From Actinomycetota bacterium (GTDB lineage Bacteria > Actinomycetota > Actinomycetes > Nanopelagicales > Nanopelagicaceae): DNA of 32,207 nt. Position 1 is the first letter of the stretch. The number at the start of each line of letters is the position of its first letter. Below, in pieces: positions 1 through 8,562 of the stretch. The stretch spans positions 1-32,207 of the forward strand of contig CANBVO010000007.1 in assembly GCA_947372915.1 (NCBI GenBank), given 5' to 3'. The position numbers and the translations under genes were made by a program. Under the pieces are notes generated by a model. The model was not told the DNA's origin and searched no databases. It saw only the letters and a list, made by a program, of their open reading frames with translations.

Positions 1-1
1 C

Positions 2-562
2 AAGCCAATCTCACTTCGCCGGGTAATTGCTGCGGTAATAACAGTTCTTGCAGTTCTGATTTCAGTGCTGGACCGACTCTCGGTTTCACACTTTCAAATC
101 CTCGCCGTCGCTTTAGGAATCTTGGCTGGTGTAATAATTGGTATCCAACGCTCGCTCAATGGCTCTATCAATGTCTATTCCAAAGCTAGCTATGCCACTT
201 CACTTCTCAATTTCATTATGGGATCGAGCTTTCTAGCCCTCTTTACCCTTGCTCTGCTTATCTTTCGGGGCGACCACATCAACCCGCTGCCATCTGGTCC
301 GTGGTGGATTTATACCGGTGGAGTCGTAGGCGTTATTTATATTGCGATGTCATCATTGATTGTGCAGCACCTCGGAGTCCTAACTTTCACACTCTTTAGC
401 GTCGGCGGACAACTGTTGGGTTCATTGCTCTTTGACATTATTACGCCAACACATGGAGCGCACGTCACTAGCTACCTGATTGCAGGAATTGTGATGACTT
501 ACGTCGGAGTGCTGGTGGGCGGAGAATCGCGGTTATTTAAGCCGAGCTCTTCACAGCGTTAG
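2..562 (+). CDS. DMT-family transporter, YdcZ/DUF606-like (5'-truncated by window edge)
   Basis: Frame is open from position 2 through the ORF at 65..562; hydrophobic TM repeats and a GIQRSLNG...SYATSLLNFIMGS-type motif of the DUF606 family. Confidence 0.75.
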   Translation, partial: KPISLRRVIAAVITVLAVLISVLDRLSVSHFQILAVALGILAGVIIGIQRSLNGSINVYSKASYATSLLNFIMGSSFLALFTLALLIFRGDHINPLPSGPWWIYTGGVVGVIYIAMSSLIVQHLGVLTFTLFSVGGQLLGSLLFDIITPTHGAHVTSYLIAGIVMTYVGVLVGGESRLFKPSSSQR

Positions 563-1913
563 CAACAGCAGTCACCACGCGAGCATCAAAGACGCTGGGC
601 ACAATGAAGTTAGCGTTGAGCTGATCTGCGGAAACGCAATCAGCAATTGCTTTAGCTGCTGCAATCAACATCCGCTTTCTGATCTTGGTAATTCCGGCAT
701 CAAGTAGACCGCGGAAGATGCCAGGGAATGCGAGAACGTTATTGATTTGGTTAGGTTGGTCGCTGCGGCCAGTCGCCACAACTGCTGCATATTTGCGAGC
801 AATCAATGGATCAATTTCAGGATCTGGATTGGCAAGAGCGAAGACAACTGAACCAGCGGCCATGGATGCAACATCGGCTTCGGTGAGAACATTCGGTGCG
901 CTGACGCCGATAAATACATCTGCGCCCTGCATTGCGGCAGAGATATCGCCACGGAATTCACCTGGGTTGCAATTATCGACGAACCATTTACGCAAAATAT
1001 CGTCGCCCTCTTTGTGTTCGCAGACCAGACCATCTTTATCAAAACCAATGACATTGGTCGCGCCGGCTTCAACGAGAAGCTGTGCAATAGCAGTACCAGC
1101 AGCACCAGCACCGGACATCACGATTTTGACGGCTGAAAGATCCTTCTTTACGAACTTAAGTGCATTGGTGAGTGCCGCGAGCACGACAATCGCAGTTCCG
1201 TGTTGATCATCATGAAAGACCGGAATATCCAGGAGTTCACGTAAACGACGTTCAACTTCAAAGCAACGTGGCGCTGAAATATCTTCGAGGTTAATGCCGC
1301 CATAGACCGGCGCAATGATTTGAACAGTACGAACGATCTCATCGACATCTTGGGTGTCGAGGCAGACGGGCCAAGCATCAACATCGGCAAAGCGCTTAAA
1401 TAACGCTGCTTTTCCCTCCATCACCGGAAGAGCCGCTTCAGGGCCAATATTTCCAAGGCCTAAGACCGCAGAACCATCGGTAACTACTGCAACAGTATTT
1501 CTCTTGATCGTAAGGCGGCGTGCATCAGATTTATCTTTAGCTATCGCCTGCGAAATACGGGCTACGCCAGGTGTGTAAGCACGAGACAAATCATCACGAG
1601 TTTTTAGTGGAACTTTGGATTGAATCTCAATTTTGCCACCCAGGTGAAGCAAGAAGGTGCGATCGCTGACCTTTCGAACATTAAGGCCAGGATGTGCAGC
1701 AATCGCCGCAGTAATTTGTTCAGCATGATCGGCATCAATAGCGTCGCAGGTAACGTCGATAACAATAGTTTCGAGTTGAGATTCCACAACGTCAAGTGCG
1801 GTAATGGTTGCACCAGCAGCGATGATTGCATTGGTTACTTCAGCAACTGGTTGAGCAGATGGCGGACCATCGACTCGAATAGTAATTCCGTAGCCAGGAC
1901 TAGTTGATGCCAT
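537..1913 (-). CDS. NAD(P)-dependent malic enzyme with N-terminal ACT-like domain
   Basis: Motifs YTPGVARIS, VTDGSAVLGLGNIGPEAALPVMEGKAALFK, FHDDQHGTAIV; ACT-like N-terminus (GITIRVDGPP..). 3' end overlaps the convergent DMT gene by 26 bp. Confidence 0.93.
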   Translation of the reverse strand: MASTSPGYGITIRVDGPPSAQPVAEVTNAIIAAGATITALDVVESQLETIVIDVTCDAIDADHAEQITAAIAAHPGLNVRKVSDRTFLLHLGGKIEIQSKVPLKTRDDLSRAYTPGVARISQAIAKDKSDARRLTIKRNTVAVVTDGSAVLGLGNIGPEAALPVMEGKAALFKRFADVDAWPVCLDTQDVDEIVRTVQIIAPVYGGINLEDISAPRCFEVERRLRELLDIPVFHDDQHGTAIVVLAALTNALKFVKKDLSAVKIVMSGAGAAGTAIAQLLVEAGATNVIGFDKDGLVCEHKEGDDILRKWFVDNCNPGEFRGDISAAMQGADVFIGVSAPNVLTEADVASMAAGSVVFALANPDPEIDPLIARKYAAVVATGRSDQPNQINNVLAFPGIFRGLLDAGITKIRKRMLIAAAKAIADCVSADQLNANFIVPSVFDARVVTAVANAVKSSA

Positions 1914-1915
1914 TT

Positions 1916-2560
1916 TTACACTACTCCGTATAGTCGATCGCCTGCGTCGCCGAGGCCCGGAACGATGTAACCCTTTTCATTTAACTTCACATCAAGTGCG
2001 CCAGTCACAATAGTGATCGGAACATTGCGTCCTTCAAAAGCTTTTTCTAATGCCGCAATACCTTCTGGTGCAGCCAAGATGGTGATTGCTGTGATGTCCT
2101 TTGCGCCGCGTTCGAGCAAATATTCGATTGCCATAATCAAAGTTCCACCAGTGGCAAGCATGGGATCCAAGATATACACCTGGCGACCAGTGAGATCTTC
2201 TGGCAGGCGATTGGCATAAGTCGATGCTTGCAGTGTCTCTTCGTTACGTACCATTCCTAAGAAACCAACTTCAGCCGTTGGAATCAAACGTGTCATGCCT
2301 TCGAGCATTCCTAGACCAGCGCGAAGAATCGGAACGACAACTGGGCGAGGCTTGGCAAGGACATCACCAGTAAATGGAGCAACCGGAGTCTCAATGCTTT
2401 TAGAAACTGTTATGACTTCACGCGTCGCTTCGTAAGCTAGCAACATCACAAGCTCTTCGGTTAACCCACGAAAAGTTGGCGAATTTGTGTTCTTATCGCG
2501 TAAAACTGTGAGTTTGTGCGCAATGAGCGGGTGATTGGCTACATGAATCTTCACACCCAT
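1916..2560 (-). CDS. upp: Uracil phosphoribosyltransferase
   Basis: PRPP motif [20 protein letters not shown] and C-terminal [11 protein letters not shown]. Confidence 0.95.
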   Translation of the reverse strand: MGVKIHVANHPLIAHKLTVLRDKNTNSPTFRGLTEELVMLLAYEATREVITVSKSIETPVAPFTGDVLAKPRPVVVPILRAGLGMLEGMTRLIPTAEVGFLGMVRNEETLQASTYANRLPEDLTGRQVYILDPMLATGGTLIMAIEYLLERGAKDITAITILAAPEGIAALEKAFEGRNVPITIVTGALDVKLNEKGYIVPGLGDAGDRLYGVV

Positions 2561-2614
2561 ACCTTACTCAATAGAAGGCTTGTTTCACAGCGATATTGGT
2601 GCCACCATGTATTT

Positions 2615-3085
2615 ATGAGTACAGAAATGGCTGACGATTTCGGAGTCATTGCGTGGCACGAAGATGGCCGGTGGACTCTTTCCGAGTTAAGCGATACCCG
2701 TGATTTAGGTCATGTCATGGATCAACTCAAAGCTCAACGCACCAATGGTGGCGCGATCGCACTGATATCTATTGATGAAGAATTTTTTATTGTTGTACGT
2801 TCGCTCGGAACAAAAATGCAGATGATGATTAGCGATGCAACATACGCACTCGAATATGACATTGCAGCAGAACTCGTTGAAATTCTCGATCTTCCCTTTC
2901 CTGAAGAAGGTGACGAATCAGAGCCAGGCGGCGATGTAGATCTGCTTGCTGATTTAGGAATGAGCGCGATGGAACTCGAAATCATCTCCTTCGACACTGA
3001 TCTCTATCCTGACGAACAAATCGATGCAATTGCCGCAAAGCTTGGATTTGGAAATGAATTCAATGAACTTTATGAGATGCCATAA
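2615..3085 (+). CDS. tRNA adenosine deaminase-associated protein
   Basis: Acidic protein immediately upstream of tadA, typical actinobacterial synteny; start chosen at the in-frame ATG 2615 (MSTEMADDFGVIAWHEDGRW). Confidence 0.8.
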   Translation: MSTEMADDFGVIAWHEDGRWTLSELSDTRDLGHVMDQLKAQRTNGGAIALISIDEEFFIVVRSLGTKMQMMISDATYALEYDIAAELVEILDLPFPEEGDESEPGGDVDLLADLGMSAMELEIISFDTDLYPDEQIDAIAAKLGFGNEFNELYEMP

Positions 3086-3087
3086 CC

Positions 3088-3543
3088 TTGAGCGATAAGT
3101 ATGAAGCGGCGATGAAGCGCGCCTTAGAAGTTGCACAAAAAGCGCTTGATACCGGAGATGTTCCCATCGGTGCCATCATTATGGATAGCGATGGAAATAT
3201 TGTTTCCTCTGGATTTAATCGCCGAGAAGCAGATAACGATCCGACCGCACATGCAGAAATTGTGGCGCTTCGCGAAGCATCGGATCTGGCAGGTAACTGG
3301 CGATTAGATAATCACACACTTGTGGTCACCCTCGAACCGTGTGCAATGTGTGCAGGTGCCATTGCACAAGCCCGCATTAAGACGGTGGTATTTGGCGCAT
3401 GGGATGAAAAAGCGGGAGCGGTTGGCTCAGTCTGGGATGTGCTCCGTGACCCACGTTCACCGCATCGAGTTGATGTTGTGTCCGGGGTTCTAGAAGAGGA
3501 ATGCGCCCTCTTATTAAATGAATTCTTTACTGAACTTAGATAA
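3088..3543 (+). CDS. tadA: tRNA-specific adenosine deaminase
   Basis: HAEIVALREA and PCAMCAGAI zinc motifs; TTG start. Confidence 0.93.
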   Translation: MSDKYEAAMKRALEVAQKALDTGDVPIGAIIMDSDGNIVSSGFNRREADNDPTAHAEIVALREASDLAGNWRLDNHTLVVTLEPCAMCAGAIAQARIKTVVFGAWDEKAGAVGSVWDVLRDPRSPHRVDVVSGVLEEECALLLNEFFTELR

Positions 3544-5887
3544 CGAGTTCGTACGAAGGATTCAAAATAATCAGCGCTCCATCTGCTTCACCGACCATGC
3601 CTTCAGCGCAGATAGTTGAACCGACTTCTAGGCCCTTAATTTCGCGACGACCTAAGAATTGAAGGGTAATTCCACCAGTGGAGTCCCAGATTTCAACTTC
3701 GATTCGAGGTGCGCCGCCAGAAGGAGCAGTACGAATAGAGGTGACATTGCCGCGTACATGAGCGCGCTTTCGCCACAGCGCCTTAGCAATCGGCTGAATA
3801 TTTTCATCGTAATGACTGATTGATCCAGTCTCGTAATTTAATGGCTCTACTGGCTTTGCAAGTGGCTTTGGTTCTGCCGCTTTAACAGCCAGAACTTCTT
3901 TCTTTTCATGAACAAGAAGTTCTTCGCCAGAGAGAATCTTTTCGACATCGAACGGAACAATTGTTGCAACGACTCGATCTAATTGCGAAATCGGACGAGC
4001 AATTTCTTCAGCAGTTTGATCGTGCAAGAGACGACCAAGGAAGGCGGAGTAAGAACGACGTGGCAGCAAGAGCGTGAGTTCAACGTCGGGCGATGTTGTC
4101 GCGCGAATGGAATATTCCACCGCAGCATTTGGAATTCGGCGATCTGGGCAATCAATAAGTTCAAGCTGAACATCCGATAGCGCTGCATTTGTCGCCCAAG
4201 CCGCAGAAATATCTTCAGCGCGACGATCATCAATCACAAAGTGAACCGCGCTGAGTTTACGTGGATTCAAACTACGGGCATATCGAATTGCACCGACTGT
4301 CGCGATATCAACGCTATCGATGAGAACAGTGACATCGTGGCGAGCTATCGAAGTAGCGCGTGATTTCTCTTGCGTGACATTGAGCGCTGCTTGCTCTGCA
4401 CGGTATTGGCGGTTAAGTCGAAGCAATGCTACAACCAGAATTGGTGTGATCAGCAAAATAATCCATGCACCTTCAGCAAATTTAACGACTGCAAAGATAA
4501 TAATGATGGCGAAGGAAACAACACCAGAGATTGTGTTGATGACGTAGCTACGTTGCCAACCCTTTTCTTTGCGGGTCTTTGCGCGCTTTGCCATTCCAAA
4601 TCCAACCAGCGAGAAGCCAGTGAAAACGCCGAGGGCATAGAACGCGACCAAGTGTTCGACTGATGCACGAGTGAAAATAACTAAAAGAACGGCTGATCCC
4701 GCGAGCAAAATAATTCCGTTAGAGAAGGCGAGGCGGTGTCCACGCTTGCTGAGCTGACGTGGCAAGAAGCCATCGGTAGCTACAAAATTCACCAGGTATG
4801 GGAAACCGCTATAGGCAGTATTTGCACCGGTAAAGAGAATGAGCATCGTTGCTGCTTGCACGACGAAGAAGAAAATCGAACCGGCAGTACCCGTACCCAG
4901 TACACCCTTAGCAATTTGAGAAATAACGGTCGGCGTTCCCTTTTCGTAAGGGAAGGCATGCATCGCATGGGCAAAGTAAGAGACGCCAAAGACGAGAGTG
5001 CCGAGAATTGCGCTCATAACAACGAGTGTGCGACGAGCATTCACGCCTTCAGGGGCTTTAAATAGTTGCACGCCATCTGAAATTGCTTCCAAACCGGTTA
5101 GCGATGATCCGCCATTAGCGAAGGCGCGGAGCAAGATAAATATTGCAGCAAATGTTAGCAAGCCTTGCGAATGTCCCAGTGGAACTGCGCCAGGAACGGA
5201 AGGGTCAAACTTAGGAAGAGTTCCATTGATGGTGCGAACGATTCCAGTCACAAAGACAACGGCAAGCGTTCCCGCAAAGAGATAAGTAGGCAGTGCAAAT
5301 GCTGCGCCAGCCTCTTTCACACCACGAAGATTTCCAAAAGTCAGAAGCGCAATAACGCCGAGCACTATCCAAATTTTGTATGGATGCAGACTGTTAAAAG
5401 TAGAGACGAGCGCATCGACACCAGCCGATGATTGAATCGCTACCGTCACGATGTAATCCAGCATGAGTGCAACTGCTGCAACTTGGGCAACAACAGGACC
5501 AAAGTTATCTCGCGAAACTACGTACGCTCCACCTGATTTTGTATAGAGCTGCACAACTTCGCGATAAGAAAAAGTAACGATAATTAAGACTGCAAGAACA
5601 ACCACAGTCATCGGCATCAAAATCGAAAATGCCGCTAAACCAAATGCTGGAAGCAGCGCAAGCAGAATCTGTTCACTGCCATAAGCAGATGATGAAATAC
5701 AGTCAGAGGAGAGAATTCCTAAAGCAAACTTCTTGCTCAGGCGTTGGTGCGAAAGCGAGTGGCGGTTGAGCGGATTACCTAAAAAGGCCTTCTTGATTTT
5801 GTAGGAGAGCGGATCTTTCAGGTGCGCATGATCCTGAAGAACCATCGGTTCTGGGGCATCATCAGTCCAGGCTTTAGGCACTGTCAC
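3536..5887 (-). CDS. APC-superfamily amino acid permease with C-terminal OB-fold-like domain
   Basis: 12-TM APC region (SSAYGSEQILLALLPAFGLAAF...), then a cytosolic segment and a C-terminal RGNVTSIRTAPSGGAPRIEVEIWDSTGGITLQFLGRREIKGLEVGSTICAEGMVGEADGALIILNPSYELV stretch with OB-fold character; GTG start. Confidence 0.85.
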   Translation of the reverse strand: MTVPKAWTDDAPEPMVLQDHAHLKDPLSYKIKKAFLGNPLNRHSLSHQRLSKKFALGILSSDCISSSAYGSEQILLALLPAFGLAAFSILMPMTVVVLAVLIIVTFSYREVVQLYTKSGGAYVVSRDNFGPVVAQVAAVALMLDYIVTVAIQSSAGVDALVSTFNSLHPYKIWIVLGVIALLTFGNLRGVKEAGAAFALPTYLFAGTLAVVFVTGIVRTINGTLPKFDPSVPGAVPLGHSQGLLTFAAIFILLRAFANGGSSLTGLEAISDGVQLFKAPEGVNARRTLVVMSAILGTLVFGVSYFAHAMHAFPYEKGTPTVISQIAKGVLGTGTAGSIFFFVVQAATMLILFTGANTAYSGFPYLVNFVATDGFLPRQLSKRGHRLAFSNGIILLAGSAVLLVIFTRASVEHLVAFYALGVFTGFSLVGFGMAKRAKTRKEKGWQRSYVINTISGVVSFAIIIIFAVVKFAEGAWIILLITPILVVALLRLNRQYRAEQAALNVTQEKSRATSIARHDVTVLIDSVDIATVGAIRYARSLNPRKLSAVHFVIDDRRAEDISAAWATNAALSDVQLELIDCPDRRIPNAAVEYSIRATTSPDVELTLLLPRRSYSAFLGRLLHDQTAEEIARPISQLDRVVATIVPFDVEKILSGEELLVHEKKEVLAVKAAEPKPLAKPVEPLNYETGSISHYDENIQPIAKALWRKRAHVRGNVTSIRTAPSGGAPRIEVEIWDSTGGITLQFLGRREIKGLEVGSTICAEGMVGEADGALIILNPSYELVI

Positions 5888-5970
5888 TTCTCTCTTCGAA
5901 TTCGCTCGTAGTTGCCAAGATTACAACTAGGTAGGGATTTTACGCGGGTATCGGAGCGTATGCTTGTCTT

Positions 5971-7395
5971 ATGCAAATCAAAACCGACCTTTATATCGAT
6001 GGCGCATGGGTTAAGGGCGATGGTGCTCTTCCTGTCTATAACCCCAGCACAGGTGAAGTGATTGCAGAGTTTCAGACAGCTGGAGAAGCGCAGTGCGATG
6101 CAGCACTTACTGCTGCACATAACGCCTTCCCTTCATGGGCGAAGACCGCACCTCGTGTTCGATCCGAGATCTTGCGTAAAGCTTTCGAGATTATGACTGC
6201 CGAGGCGGACGAGATTGCCAAGTTAGTATCGATGGAGAACGGAAAAGTTCTTAGCGATGCAAAGGGTGAAGTTCTTTATGCCGCTGAATTCTTCCGTTGG
6301 TTTGCCGAAGAAGCGGTACGTACACCTGGAGATTTCCGCCATTCCCCTTCTGGTGACAAGCGCATTCTTGTTACGCACCAACCTATTGGCGTCTCATTAC
6401 TTATTACACCGTGGAATTTCCCGGCAGCTATGGCGACTCGCAAATTAGGACCTGCGCTCGCAGCCGGTTGCACCGTCATTCTTAAGGCAGCATCCGAAAC
6501 ACCTCTTACGGCAATCTATATCGTTGATATTTTGCATCGCGCCGGAGTTCCTAAGGGCGTAGTCAACTTCATCATGCCATCAAAGACTGGTGCAATGATT
6601 TCTATGATCATGCACGATCCGCGTCTTCGTAATATTTCATTTACCGGTTCGACTGAAGTGGGTCGCACACTCATCAAAGAGTCGGCTGATCTTGTACTGC
6701 GCACATCCATGGAACTCGGTGGTAATGCACCATTCGTCGTTCTTGATGACGCAGATATCGACGAAGCAGTGAAAGGTGCGATGATTGCCAAGATGCGCAA
6801 CGGTGGCGCCGCATGTACTGCGGCCAATCGCTTTATCGTTGCTAAGAAGATTGCAGAAGAGTTCACCACCAAACTAGCCGCGGCAATGTCAGCTCTCAAG
6901 GTCGCAGATGGCTTAACCGAAGGTGCTCAACTAGGAGCAAGTGTCTCTATTAAAGAGCGCAACAAGATTGCCGAGCTCGTTGACGCATCAGTTGCAGCCG
7001 GCGGAATATTGCACGCTGGTGGATCTGTTCCGGCAGGTGAAGGAGCTTTCTATCCTGCAACAGTTATCACTGTTGATAAGAAGAATCCGATTCTTGCTAA
7101 TGAAGTGTTTGGGCCCGTCGCTCCTATCGTCACTTTTGATACTGATGAAGAAGCAATTGCACTCGCCAATGACACCGAATACGGCCTGATTAGCTATATC
7201 TATTCATCCGATTTAAAACGCGCACTGCGCTCCGCCGAAGCTCTGGAATCAGGAATGGTCGCCGTCAATCGTGGCGTTATCTCTGATCCTGCTGCACCAT
7301 TTGGTGGCGTCAAGCAATCCGGCCTCGGCCGCGAAGGTGGCTTCGCTGGAATCCATGAGTTCTTGGAGACTAAGTACATCGGCGTGGAGATTTAA
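5971..7395 (+). CDS. gabD: Succinate-semialdehyde dehydrogenase-like aldehyde dehydrogenase
   Basis: TPWNFPAAMATRKLGPALAAGCT, ELGGNAPFVV, GGAACTAANRF catalytic Cys region, FGGVKQSGLGREGG. A TATGCT -10-like box lies just upstream of the ATG (possibly leaderless). Confidence 0.88.
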   Translation: MQIKTDLYIDGAWVKGDGALPVYNPSTGEVIAEFQTAGEAQCDAALTAAHNAFPSWAKTAPRVRSEILRKAFEIMTAEADEIAKLVSMENGKVLSDAKGEVLYAAEFFRWFAEEAVRTPGDFRHSPSGDKRILVTHQPIGVSLLITPWNFPAAMATRKLGPALAAGCTVILKAASETPLTAIYIVDILHRAGVPKGVVNFIMPSKTGAMISMIMHDPRLRNISFTGSTEVGRTLIKESADLVLRTSMELGGNAPFVVLDDADIDEAVKGAMIAKMRNGGAACTAANRFIVAKKIAEEFTTKLAAAMSALKVADGLTEGAQLGASVSIKERNKIAELVDASVAAGGILHAGGSVPAGEGAFYPATVITVDKKNPILANEVFGPVAPIVTFDTDEEAIALANDTEYGLISYIYSSDLKRALRSAEALESGMVAVNRGVISDPAAPFGGVKQSGLGREGGFAGIHEFLETKYIGVEI

Positions 7396-7413
7396 ATTAA
7401 TGAGCAAATGATG

Positions 7414-7512
7414 GCGGAGGATGTCCGAAGTCGTGACATCCGCATCAGGCACTGGTTCCAGCTGAGCCACTGAATAAGAAAATGAGTGATTCAGCCGGAG
7501 CGAACGAAGTGA
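7414..7512 (-). repeat. 99-bp diverged copy of the tRNA-Ser 3'-flank repeat unit
   Basis: gcggaggatgtccga...ttccagctgagccac...aatgagtgattcagccggagcg...ga; matches the units at 8242 and 8335; lies directly 3' of tRNA-Ser(CGA). Confidence 0.9.
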
Positions 7513-7513
7513 G

Positions 7514-7596
7514 CGGAGGATGAGGGATTTGAACCCTCGAGACTTTCGTCTACGCGTGTTCGAGACGCGCGCACTCGGCCGCTATGCGAATCCTCC
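7514..7596 (-). tRNA. tRNA-Ser (anticodon CGA)
   Basis: GGAGGAT..ATCCTCC acceptor stem, T-arm GAGGGTTCAAATCCCTC, anticodon stem CGCGT-CTCGAAC-ACGCG, long variable arm; no encoded CCA (followed by CTC). Confidence 0.95.
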
Positions 7597-7611
7597 GAGA
7601 GAATATTAGCG

Positions 7612-7998
7612 CTAGTTCTTTTTAGTGGTTTTTCGTATTTCTAGACCAGCGGCGATACCAGGAACATCTAAATCCCCAGTTGCAACTGCGAGTACCAATT
7701 TTTCTGCAGAATCCACATCATTAAAGATGTCGTAGTTATTGAGTAAGCAAAAAGTTCTGGTTGCAGCCCACGCTAACCGCTTATTGCCATCAATCAGCGG
7801 ATGATTTCTTGCTAGCGAATGCATCAAGGATGCCGCTTTTAACTCGAAGCCTTCATAAGCATCATTGCCGTATACCGATGTTTGAGGTCTTGCAGCCGCA
7901 GCCTCAAGCAAACCGATATCCCTGACCCGAAAATCATGGATGAGGGCGGCGCCAATTTCTAAAAGGTCGTGAATGTCGAGGAAGTCGATGGCTGCCAT
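7612..7998 (-). CDS. Fic/Doc-family toxin (short Doc-like)
   Basis: Fic motif HPLIDGNKRLAW, 128 aa, overlaps the stop of an RHH-type antitoxin. Confidence 0.88.
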   Translation of the reverse strand: MAAIDFLDIHDLLEIGAALIHDFRVRDIGLLEAAAARPQTSVYGNDAYEGFELKAASLMHSLARNHPLIDGNKRLAWAATRTFCLLNNYDIFNDVDSAEKLVLAVATGDLDVPGIAAGLEIRKTTKKN

Positions 7999-8195
7999 TA
8001 CTTAGCCAAGCGATCCAGTAATTCCTTATCCTCAACTGCGATTCGGGAGATTGCGTCTTTCAATCGAAGTTGACGCTTAGAGATATATTCATCGATGGCG
8101 GTTAGGGCAATTTCATGCATCGATGCACCTTGCGCCTCAGCAACTTTTTTGAGCCCAGCGCTTTGCTTTTCGGAGAGCCGTAATGTCATAGCCAT
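7998..8195 (-). CDS. Ribbon-helix-helix antitoxin of Fic/Doc module
   Basis: MAMTLRLSEKQSAGLKKVAEAQGASMHEIALTAIDEYI: RHH-like; start trimmed to ATG at 8195 because the longer ORF start runs through a palindromic operator. Confidence 0.82.
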   Translation of the reverse strand: MAMTLRLSEKQSAGLKKVAEAQGASMHEIALTAIDEYISKRQLRLKDAISRIAVEDKELLDRLAK

Positions 8196-8202
8196 GGCGA
8201 AA

Positions 8203-8221
8203 TGATACCACGGTGGTATCA
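8203..8221. promoter_or_regulatory. Perfect 19-bp palindrome, putative TA autoregulatory operator
   Basis: TGATACCAC-G-GTGGTATCA immediately upstream of the antitoxin ATG; minus strand contains TATCAT as -10-like box. Confidence 0.75.
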
Positions 8222-8241
8222 AATTCCAGTGGCGGAGTTTG

Positions 8242-8427
8242 GCGGAGGATGTCCTAGCTTGTGACTTCTACATGGGGCAGGGGTTCCGGCTGAGCCACCT
8301 AGAATGTAAATGAGTGATTCAGCCGGAGCGATGAGCGGAGGATGTCCGAGCTTGTGACTTCTGCATGGGGCAGAGGTTCCAGCTAAGCCACCCAGAATGT
8401 AAATGAGTGATTCAGCCGGAGCGATGA
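8242..8427 (-). repeat. Two tandem 93-bp units (8242-8334, 8335-8427) downstream of tRNA-Ser(GGA)
   Basis: gcggaggatg starts at 8242, 8335 and 8428 (exact 93-bp spacing); the two units differ at 6 of 93 positions by eye. Confidence 0.95.
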
Positions 8428-8428
8428 G

Positions 8429-8513
8429 CGGAGGATGAGGGATTTGAACCCTCGATAGGTTTCCCTATACACGCTTTCCAAGCGTGCGCACTCGGCCGCT
8501 ATGCGAATCCTCC
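8429..8513 (-). tRNA. tRNA-Ser (anticodon GGA)
   Basis: GGAGGAT..ATCCTCC acceptor, anticodon stem CACGC-TTGGAAA-GCGTG, long variable arm TATAGGGAAACCTAT, T-arm GAGGGTTCAAATCCCTC. Confidence 0.95.
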
Positions 8514-8562
8514 AGTGAAGCGAGCTAACCTTACCCGCCTTTTAGCAGCTGGCTAAACCCGC

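Noticed and set aside
685-1206. 173-aa plus-strand ORF
   Set aside because: Antisense shadow of the malic enzyme gene; no recognisable motifs.
4736-5065. 109-aa plus-strand ORF opposite the APC permease
   Set aside because: Antisense shadow ORF with low-complexity, non-protein-like composition.
8219-8467. Minus-strand frame open through both 93-bp repeats (31 codons per unit, HPPLIAPAESLIYILGG.AGT.AP), with 4 of 6 inter-unit differences synonymous
   Set aside because: No ATG/GTG/TTG start in that frame, and the 99-bp copy at 7414 has an in-frame stop. Too few differences to argue coding selection.
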